DNA of 34,326 nt from Desulfobacterales bacterium. GTDB lineage: Bacteria > Desulfobacterota > Desulfobacteria > Desulfobacterales > ETH-SRB1. The stretch's first letter is position 1; every line of letters starts with the position of its first letter. The position numbers and the translations under genes are program-made. The notes beneath the pieces are model-generated. The model saw nothing but the letters and a program-made list of their open reading frames with translations. It searched no databases and was not told the DNA's origin. This document shows positions 27,399-34,326 of the stretch, in pieces. The stretch is from positions 1 through 34,326 of the forward strand of contig JAUWQO010000018.1 in assembly GCA_030610995.1 (NCBI GenBank), written 5' to 3'.

Positions 27399-27928
27399 TT
27401 ATTTGTATTATGGGATTTCATTGTTTGAGTTTTTAAAGTGTCCTGGTATCGATAAAGGCCAATAAGAGCAAGACCTAATGCATCTGAAGCATGGTAAGGC
27501 CTAATCGGTGTCGTCAAATTTAGAAAATGTCTGACCGCCTTTTCGAGCTGCATTTTACTGGCATTACCGTTTCCTGTCAAAACCTGCTTAGCTTCACGCA
27601 CCTGTACTTCGATAACAGGCAAATCAAGTTGGTTCCCGGCAAGAAGAATTATACCTGTAACTTTCCCCAAAGTTATGCCAGACTTCGGATATTTCTGAAG
27701 AGAAAATATATCCTCTACAACCATAAGATCCGGTTTTTCATCTTTTAAAATAATAAGAAGTTTTGAAAAGATTTTGTTGAGGCGACTTGGCAATGGAATA
27801 TTTTTTAAAGTAGTTATGCTGCCATAGGAATAAGCTTCAACCTTAAGCTCCGTCCCTCTGACGATGCCGATGCCCGTTGATGACAGGCCTGGATCTATGC
27901 CGATGGTCTTAATCGCTCTGTTTTTTAT
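27395..27928 (-). CDS. ruvC: Crossover junction endodeoxyribonuclease RuvC (start corrected upstream of the track ORF)
   Basis: In-frame extension upstream of 27793 encodes KNRAIKTIGIDPGLSSTGIGIVRGTELKVEAYSYGSITTLKNIPLPSRLNKIF...; catalytic GIDPG lies outside the track ORF. No ATG/GTG/TTG/CTG in frame before the upstream stop; ATA at 27928 is one option. Confidence 0.85.
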   Translation of the reverse strand: MKNRAIKTIGIDPGLSSTGIGIVRGTELKVEAYSYGSITTLKNIPLPSRLNKIFSKLLIILKDEKPDLMVVEDIFSLQKYPKSGITLGKVTGIILLAGNQLDLPVIEVQVREAKQVLTGNGNASKMQLEKAVRHFLNLTTPIRPYHASDALGLALIGLYRYQDTLKTQTMKSHNTNK

Positions 27929-28776
27929 TTCAACCCCTTTAATTTCTTCCTTGCTATCTTTGCTTCATTTGATTTCGGATGTTTTAGAACCAATTCCTTT
28001 AAAATAAGACGGGCGTTTGCCTTTTCTCCGAGATTTAAAAAGGCAAACCCCTGTTTCAAAATGGAAGCCGGCACCTTGTTGCCTTTCGGATATTTTTCTA
28101 TCACCTTCTGGTATTCCAATATCGCTTTTTCGTACCATTTTTCACGATAGTATATTTCGCCGATCCAGAATTGTGCATTGTCGGCATGCCGTGACTTTGG
28201 ATATTGCTTTATTATTCTTTGAAACTTCTCACGAGCGGCCTCAAGATCACCCTGATCAAATGCCTGTTTAGCTGATGCGTAAACTTCATCTTCCGAAAGC
28301 CCTTTTTCGGTTTTTCCCACAGCCTTGATTTTTGAATCAGAGTCCGAAGGCTCTAAATTGAGATATTGCTGTATATTTACAATGCAATCATAATTTAAAG
28401 CCGATCTTTCTTCAACTTTACCTAAAACATCTTTTCTCTTTGTTCCCGCATCTTCAAGAGCCGCTATTTTCCGTTTTAACAGGTATTCGGTCTCCTCAAG
28501 CTTTCCGTTTAAGATCCGGATTTCCTCTCTGAACCCGTCTAAGATGACATGCATATCTGCAGACTTGGTTCTATGGTAATGCTCCTTTTCTTCCTGTTTT
28601 TTTATGCATTCTTGCATAAGGGATTTAAACCGAGCCTCATCCTTCTCCAGCTCAACATTGCGCTGTTCAAGAACAGCCATACGATCATAGAGCGCTATAA
28701 CATCCTGCTGCATCGCGCACCCACACGAAATGGCAAGACAGGCAATAAATAAAACAATAATTTTCATAGCAAACAT
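27925..28776 (-). CDS. Tol-Pal system protein CpoB/YbgF-like (coiled coil plus TPRs)
   Basis: Lipoprotein-like N-terminus (ACLAISCGCA), coiled coil, then YASAKQAFDQGDLEAAREKFQRIIKQYPKSRHADNAQFWIGEIYYREKWYEKAILEYQKVIEKYPKGNKVPASILKQGFAFLNLG. Confidence 0.9.
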   Translation of the reverse strand: MFAMKIIVLFIACLAISCGCAMQQDVIALYDRMAVLEQRNVELEKDEARFKSLMQECIKKQEEKEHYHRTKSADMHVILDGFREEIRILNGKLEETEYLLKRKIAALEDAGTKRKDVLGKVEERSALNYDCIVNIQQYLNLEPSDSDSKIKAVGKTEKGLSEDEVYASAKQAFDQGDLEAAREKFQRIIKQYPKSRHADNAQFWIGEIYYREKWYEKAILEYQKVIEKYPKGNKVPASILKQGFAFLNLGEKANARLILKELVLKHPKSNEAKIARKKLKGLK

Positions 28777-28872
28777 ATTAAAACTTTCAGCTTCTCACGC
28801 AAAGTCGCCAAGCTCGCAAAGAAAAAAATAAAACTTAGTGTCCTGTCATCTATGTAATGTCGTAAAGATAGC

Positions 28873-28950
28873 CGTCATTCCCGCGGAAGCGGGAATCCAG
28901 AAGCGCCGAAGTAGCCAGAAATACTGGATTCCCGCGTTCGCGGGAATGAC
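28873..28950. repeat. Intergenic palindromic repeat
   Basis: GTCATTCCCGCGGAAGCGGGAATCCAG ... CTGGATTCCCGCGTTCGCGGGAATGAC. Confidence 0.85.
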
Positions 28951-29103
28951 ACCTGCCCGCCATTGCCATTTGTGCCGTCATTACAACTATCCTGCAAGAT
29001 AGGCGTTGGCAGGCGGGTTGGTGGTGTTCTACTTTGACGTTGCCGTGGAATACTAACCCCTAAGACAACATCCTGTTATCCTGTCAGTTTTTTGCGCGTT
29101 AAT

Positions 29104-29685
29104 CTATTCTATTGTGAAATGGGCCCGCCTGTTTTTTGCCCAGGCAACTTCATTGTGGCCGGGATCTACGGGACGTTCTTCACCATAGCTTATAGTTGTC
29201 AATCGAGAGCCGGCAATACCGAGATTGATCAGGTAGGTCTTTGCGCTTTCGGCCCGCCTGTCTCCAAGAGCAAGGTTGTATTCATTGGTGCCGCGTTCAT
29301 CACAATGCCCCTCAATAATCACGGATACGTCGGGATTATTCCTCAGCCATTCCGCTTTTCTCTGTAAAATCTGCTGGGCCAAAGGAAGAAGATTATACTT
29401 GTCAAAGTCAAAATGAATATTTTCATTAATGAACATATTCCTGGCGGCCATCTTCTCACGCGCCGCCTGCTCCTCTTTCAGGCGCTGCTCCTCAATAGCC
29501 CGCTGCCTTGCCAGCTTTTCCTGCTCTGCTTTTTCAGCCGCTTCGGCGGCAGCCTTTCTTGCCGCCTCATCCTCAACTGACAAAACCTCAGCAGGCTCAA
29601 CAACCTTTTTAGCGCATGAAGCAATACACAGCAATCCAGGGATTACCAACAATAAAACCAAACTTATCCACAATTTTTTCCGCAT
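29104..29685 (-). CDS. pal: Peptidoglycan-associated lipoprotein Pal (OmpA family)
   Basis: Lipobox-like [21 protein letters not shown]...[35 protein letters not shown]. Confidence 0.93.
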   Translation of the reverse strand: MRKKLWISLVLLLVIPGLLCIASCAKKVVEPAEVLSVEDEAARKAAAEAAEKAEQEKLARQRAIEEQRLKEEQAAREKMAARNMFINENIHFDFDKYNLLPLAQQILQRKAEWLRNNPDVSVIIEGHCDERGTNEYNLALGDRRAESAKTYLINLGIAGSRLTTISYGEERPVDPGHNEVAWAKNRRAHFTIE

Positions 29686-29717
29686 TTTTTCCTCCTTTAT
29701 TATAAGTCTGCCATATT

Positions 29718-31067
29718 TTAATTACTTATTATGTTTGGCGACCATCTCGGATTTGTTTGTTCACCCGGCATGGCTATCAAAAGCCTCTGATCGGTTCCAT
29801 AAGCGCTCATAACATAAATTCTATTAGGACCTTCTCTGTTCGAACTAAAAGCGATAAGGCTTCCATCCGGAGACCATGAAGGAGACTCGTTATCCCCTTC
29901 ATTAAAGGTCAATTGAAGCAGGTCATTGCCATCAATACCAATTACATAGATATTAAACTTTCCGTCGTTCGCTCCACAATAGGCTATCTTGTCTCCATTT
30001 GGAGACCAGCTTGGTGATGTATTATATCGACCCTGAAAAGTCAATCTTTCGACATTTCCGGAATCAATATCCATAATATAAATTTGCGGCGTTCCAGACC
30101 TGTTTGACACAAATGCCATCTTTTTACCGTCCGGAGACCATGAAGGGGACACGTCAATTCCCAATTTGCTGGTCAATTTCTTAATAATTTTCCCGGTTCC
30201 GGTCAACATATAAATTTCAGGGTCACCTGAAAATGAAAGGGTCGCAGCCAGCGCAAATTTGCCCGGAACCCAGGCCGGTGTAATATTAATGCCTTTTTTT
30301 TTGACTACAACACCGCGTTTTTCCGTTAAATGCTCTATATAAAGATCAGGCCTGCCCTTTTTGTAAGCAGTGTAAGCAATCCATTTTCCGTCATACGACC
30401 ATGCCGGAGAAAGGGTGATATTTTTATTATGGGTTTTTTGAATTGGATTGTAACCGTCAAATTCGCATATATATATCTCCTTATTTCCTGAGCCTGTTGA
30501 GATAAAAGCTATTTTACTATTAAAAATACCCCTTTTGCCGGTTAGACAATGAATAACATCGTTGCAAAAACGACGTATCATTTTCCGTTGATCATTTATC
30601 CATCCTCTGTATCTTTTACCAACGAGCAATTTTGATTTAAAGGTATCATACAACCTGAGTTCTATGTCAACGATATCATCCTTAACATAGAGACTTCCGG
30701 TTATCAAAAGCTCAGCGCCGATACTTGTCCAGTTCTGAAAATTGATGCTCAAAGCGGTTATATCAGATTTCTCAGGATCAACGAGAAAGGCATCACGGTC
30801 AAGCATTTTGAAATAACCTGTAAATTCCAAAGTTTCAGAGAGCAGATCAGAAGCCTTTTCAGACAAGCGTTTCTCCGCCCGGCTTTTAGCCATGGTCTTA
30901 AATAATGGAATTGCAATCGGTATCTTTCTCAGGAAAGGATTGTTTATATCAACATAATCATATTCCGACAGGCACAAAGCCGGACAAATCAAAAACGAGG
31001 CTGCCATAACCAGGAAGATAATATAAGCGGGCCATACCCGCAATCTGTTAACACGTTTCATAAACAT
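29718..31067 (-). CDS. tolB: Tol-Pal translocation protein TolB
   Basis: Repeated [31 protein letters not shown]-type beta-propeller blades; upstream of pal. Confidence 0.95.
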   Translation of the reverse strand: MFMKRVNRLRVWPAYIIFLVMAASFLICPALCLSEYDYVDINNPFLRKIPIAIPLFKTMAKSRAEKRLSEKASDLLSETLEFTGYFKMLDRDAFLVDPEKSDITALSINFQNWTSIGAELLITGSLYVKDDIVDIELRLYDTFKSKLLVGKRYRGWINDQRKMIRRFCNDVIHCLTGKRGIFNSKIAFISTGSGNKEIYICEFDGYNPIQKTHNKNITLSPAWSYDGKWIAYTAYKKGRPDLYIEHLTEKRGVVVKKKGINITPAWVPGKFALAATLSFSGDPEIYMLTGTGKIIKKLTSKLGIDVSPSWSPDGKKMAFVSNRSGTPQIYIMDIDSGNVERLTFQGRYNTSPSWSPNGDKIAYCGANDGKFNIYVIGIDGNDLLQLTFNEGDNESPSWSPDGSLIAFSSNREGPNRIYVMSAYGTDQRLLIAMPGEQTNPRWSPNIISN

Positions 31068-31521
31068 TACAATATCTCGATTGTATAGGAATTTCCTTTT
31101 TTCATCCCCTCACATTGCAAATTCTAAATAACAAATCACAAATATCAAATAAATTACAATGACCAAAATTCAAAATCCCAAACCCGTACCTTTTTGGTCG
31201 AGTAGTCGAGTAGGAAAATGGTCGAGTTGTTAACTACTCGACTACTCGACTATCCTGTTTCATTGAATACCTGCCGCGCCAGGGCGCGAGCACGGCGGGT
31301 TGAAATTCACGCGGCGCAAGCGCCCCTGCTGCGACGGGCGCAAGCACGGCGAGTGCGCTGCGCGTGGGATTTATTTGTAATTTGAATATTGAAATTTGGG
31401 ATTTTATAAGTTCTTTTGGAATGAATTCTTCCTTTCATATAAGGTTTTGGAAAATATATCTTTCCTTTGTGACTTGGTGTCTTGGTGGCTGAACTGTTAC
31501 CATACTTCTATAATCAAGCTG

Positions 31522-32424
31522 TTATCGTAAGCCCGATGGAGTAAAAATCAGACCAAGATTATAATACGGACGCAAATATCCTTTTGGAAGCATGGGAAGC
31601 GGATCTGATTTCATAACAGCCTTATAGGCAGACTCATCAAAATAGGTATTGCCTGACTTTTTTTCAAACCAGACATCTTTAATCTCGCCGTTTCGCATAA
31701 TCCTAATCACCACCACAGCCACCAAATCAATACGTCCCCCGGCCAACTGCTTGGGGAAAGCCCAGTTTTTTTCAATATGATATGAAATTTGCGCTCTATA
31801 TATATCTATTAATTCAAGCGCTTTTTTTCCGCCTGCCCACGGGCTGCCCGGTACTCCGGTAGAAGGTGACGCCGCACCTGTTTCTGCCACGCCTGTTTCT
31901 GATAGAGGCTCTTGACGGCCAATCGCCACTTTATTTTTTAAACGGTCAATTGCCTCGGCAATAGGATTTGGTCTTGACTCCTCAACCTTTTTTTCAACCC
32001 GCGCAATAACGCTTTTTACAACCCTGGAAGATTTAAAAGTCTTTTTTTTAAGTGACTTTTTTAGCCCCTTTCTTTTAGGGCTCACAGAAATGGCTTTCGA
32101 GGAATCTCGATTAGCTTTTGCGACTGTTGGAGGTAAAATCCTGGAAACCGGCGCCTTTTCGGACTTTACAATTTTTTTTTCTATTTCAAAACCGACCAGC
32201 CTGCCTGGGACCGGCATTTTCTTCTGACCAGGCAACGCAACCATACTGACATTTATAACAGAAGGTGAGAAATGTTTATATGGCTTGGGGCCAGGCACAA
32301 AAATCAAAGCCGCAAAAAAAATCAGATGTAATATCGTAGAAATAACAAAAGTAAAAAACAGGGCGCGAGACTCCCCTGTCATTACATGAAGCAAATAAGC
32401 ATGATGGTTTAAATTTTCTTTCAT
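31522..32424 (-). CDS. TolA/TonB-like energy transducer
   Basis: N-terminal TM, Lys-rich linker, C-terminal WAFPKQLAGGRIDLVAVVVIRIMRNGEIKDVWFEKKSGNTYFDESAYKAVMKSDPLPMLP; between tolR and tolB. Confidence 0.88.
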   Translation of the reverse strand: MKENLNHHAYLLHVMTGESRALFFTFVISTILHLIFFAALIFVPGPKPYKHFSPSVINVSMVALPGQKKMPVPGRLVGFEIEKKIVKSEKAPVSRILPPTVAKANRDSSKAISVSPKRKGLKKSLKKKTFKSSRVVKSVIARVEKKVEESRPNPIAEAIDRLKNKVAIGRQEPLSETGVAETGAASPSTGVPGSPWAGGKKALELIDIYRAQISYHIEKNWAFPKQLAGGRIDLVAVVVIRIMRNGEIKDVWFEKKSGNTYFDESAYKAVMKSDPLPMLPKGYLRPYYNLGLIFTPSGLR

Positions 32425-32430
32425 TTGCCA

Positions 32431-32856
32431 TTAGCTTTTTTTCTTTTTGTTCTCATCGATAATCGGCTCTGTCACCATGCCCAACCTCTCAATCCCGGCC
32501 CCTTTTATCTCCGACATAACACGAACCACCACCCCATAAGGGATTTCTTTGTCAGCACGCAGATAGACCTCACGGTCGTTACGACCTTGAAAAATTTTTA
32601 TTAGTTTCTCTTTAAGAAAGTCAAGCGTCACGTGGTAATCATTAATATATATCCGATTATTGCTGTCGATAGTAATAATAATGTGATCTTCTTTAGAAGA
32701 AAGGGAATCCGAGGTTGTTTTCGGCAAAGAAACATCTACTCCTTGCATCATCATCGGTGCGGTTACCATAAAAATGATCAACAGCACGAGCATAACATCA
32801 ACAAACGGCGTCACATTTATATCTGACATGAGCCTATTGTGGTCGCCGGATGTCAT
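32431..32856 (-). CDS. tolR: Biopolymer transporter TolR/ExbD
   Basis: SDINVTPFVDVMLVLLIIFMVTAPMMMQGVDVSLPKT...VYLRADKEIPYGVVVRVMSEIKGAGIERLGMVTEP. Confidence 0.95.
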   Translation of the reverse strand: MTSGDHNRLMSDINVTPFVDVMLVLLIIFMVTAPMMMQGVDVSLPKTTSDSLSSKEDHIIITIDSNNRIYINDYHVTLDFLKEKLIKIFQGRNDREVYLRADKEIPYGVVVRVMSEIKGAGIERLGMVTEPIIDENKKKKS

Positions 32857-33587
32857 TTGCCACCCTCCTTTTCGCTTAATATGTCCCGCTCAATAATATT
32901 AAGAAAATCTGCGGCAAAACTTTGGAGTTCGGTCTCAATAATTCTTATCTTCTGCATAAAATAATTAAAAGCAATAACCGCCGGTATTGCTACAGCCAAA
33001 CCTGCTGCAGTTGCAATGAGCGCCTCGGAAATTCCAGGAGCTACAACAGCCAAACTCGCAGAACCTCTGAGTCCGATACCATGAAAAGAATTCATTATGC
33101 CCCACACTGTGCCGAACAAACCGATAAAAGGCGTTGTATTCCCGGTTGTGGCAAGGAAAGGAACAAGTTGTGCCGTTTTCGTTGTCTCTGTATCAATGGC
33201 CCGGCGCAGAGCTCTCTTGACATTGTCTATGCCTGCGAATTTGGCGCTCAATGATGTAATTTCAGCGCCGGATGATAGCTGCGATTGAGATGTTATCGAA
33301 ACACCTGACCGGCTCAGCTTTTCAAGCTCAACATACCCTACACGGAAGACTTTCGCGATGGGACTTGCATGAAGATGTTTACCCTTTACAAAAGCATCGG
33401 AAAGATCCCGGCTTTTCCAGAAAAAATCTGTGAAATATACCGACTCTTTAAATGCCCTTTTGATATATCGATATTTAATTATTATAATAGTCCATGATGT
33501 AATGGAAAAAAAAAGCAGTACAAGCAACACAAACTGCACCATAAGACAAGCATTATATACCATGTGGATTAAATCAGTCTGAATCAT
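32853..33587 (-). CDS. tolQ: MotA/TolQ/ExbB proton channel protein
   Basis: VPFLATTGNTTPFIGLFGTVWGIMNSFHGIGLRGSASLAVVAPGISEALIATAAGLAVAIPAVIAFNYF. Confidence 0.95.
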   Translation of the reverse strand: MIQTDLIHMVYNACLMVQFVLLVLLFFSITSWTIIIIKYRYIKRAFKESVYFTDFFWKSRDLSDAFVKGKHLHASPIAKVFRVGYVELEKLSRSGVSITSQSQLSSGAEITSLSAKFAGIDNVKRALRRAIDTETTKTAQLVPFLATTGNTTPFIGLFGTVWGIMNSFHGIGLRGSASLAVVAPGISEALIATAAGLAVAIPAVIAFNYFMQKIRIIETELQSFAADFLNIIERDILSEKEGGK

Positions 33588-33612
33588 AAAAACAGCTCCG
33601 GTTAGTTAATTT

Positions 33613-33977
33613 GTAACCGTTCATGGGTTCAGAGGTTCAAAGGTTCAGGATAAAGCTATTAGCCATTAGCTGTTAGCTCTTAACTGAATGTGTTAACAGT
33701 TTGATTTTTTAATCTAAAGGCTAATTGCTAAAAGCTAACTGCTAACAATCTTCGATTTGAAAATATTGGTGCATAGCAGTTAGCCCGGCACTCCAAGAAA
33801 AATAACCCTGAACCTCTGAACCGTGAACCGTGAACGGTTACGTTAATTTAATATGATTTATGGTAATCTTAAATAGTAATCGTTCACGGTTAACAGTTTA
33901 CAGTTAACGGTTGATCAAAACATAAAAGCAAAAGGCTCAGTTGTGAGAACTGTGAACCGACAACCGTGAACCGTTAC
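33613..33977. repeat. Cluster of nested long inverted repeats upstream of tolQ
   Basis: GTAACCGTTCA..GGTTCAGAGGTTC (33613) pairs with GAACCTCTGAACC..TGAACGGTTAC (to 33841), enclosing GCTATTAGCCATTAGCTGTTAGC / GCTAATTGCTAAAAGCTAACTGCTAAC; second GTAATCGTTCACGGTT / AACCGTGAACCGTTAC pair at 33876-33977. Confidence 0.75.
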
Positions 33978-34219
33978 TATCAAACATGCTTCAATCATTA
34001 CAAAATTCATTAAAAAAACTGTGAACCGTGAACGGTGAACGGTAAACGGTAAACCGTAATCTTAAACATTACAAAAATAATATGAACCGGCTACAGTGTC
34101 AAGGAATTTGGATAGTTTGTTGTTTGTGGTGGCTCAATAATTATATTGACAGACAAGACAGAAATACTTAGAAAAACAACTGGTTCAAGTCAAAATCATT
34201 GCACAATGCAAAGAAAAAT

Positions 34220-34326
34220 ATGAGCTGGTTTACAAATACATTTAAAACTTCCATCGGCAAAAAGCTGATAATGGCTGTAACAGGACTGAGCTTTATCTGC
34301 TTTCTTATGGCACATCTTGCCGGCAA
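34220..34326 (+). CDS. Succinate dehydrogenase/fumarate reductase cytochrome b558-type subunit (partial, runs off window)
   Basis: [35 protein letters not shown]...: typical b558-type SdhC/FrdC N-terminus. Confidence 0.8.
   Translation, partial: MSWFTNTFKTSIGKKLIMAVTGLSFICFLMAHLAG

Noticed and set aside
27395-27793. RuvC as called in the track (132 aa from TTG)
   Set aside because: Lacks the catalytic N-terminal GIDPG strand, which is encoded in frame just upstream; kept only as part of the extended ruvC.
33600-34085. Possible CRISPR array or VNTR
   Set aside because: Units are degenerate and inverted, without regular spacers or constant period; no cas genes in the window.

Overview
This looks like a Desulfobacterota (sulfate-reducer type) chromosomal window, judged from family content only. 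Left end (about 1-3540): an accessory patch with two attC-like sites bracketing a BrnT/BrnA toxin-antitoxin cassette, a truncated cassette ORF, degraded HsdS/AlbA_2-type fragments and an FAD oxidoreductase. Next (minus strand): a CopZ-like/CopA copper export pair, followed by a glutaredoxin-like reading frame missed by the ORF track. Its catalytic Cys position is an in-frame TGA (T-P-T-[TGA]-P-Y-C-K-K) with a candidate bacterial SECIS hairpin, so it may be a Sec glutaredoxin or its pseudogene. The rest is mostly backbone: an unassigned 557-aa protein operon with YjbQ and an Fe-S protein; rtcA; a DksA/TraR-BON fusion next to an HPF-cold-shock fusion; a DUF296 protein; rpsI-rplM; an Rrf2 regulator; a Tmc/DsrMK-like membrane redox module; a bactofilin + M99 (Csd4/Pgp1-like) + YkuD-NTF2 (Csd6/Pgp2-like) cell-shape cluster; a SAM hydrolase; ruvCAB; and tol-pal. 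Intergenic regions are rich in palindromic/MITE-like repeats. The start of an sdhC/frdC-like gene lies at the right edge. No tRNA, rRNA or CRISPR array was recognised.
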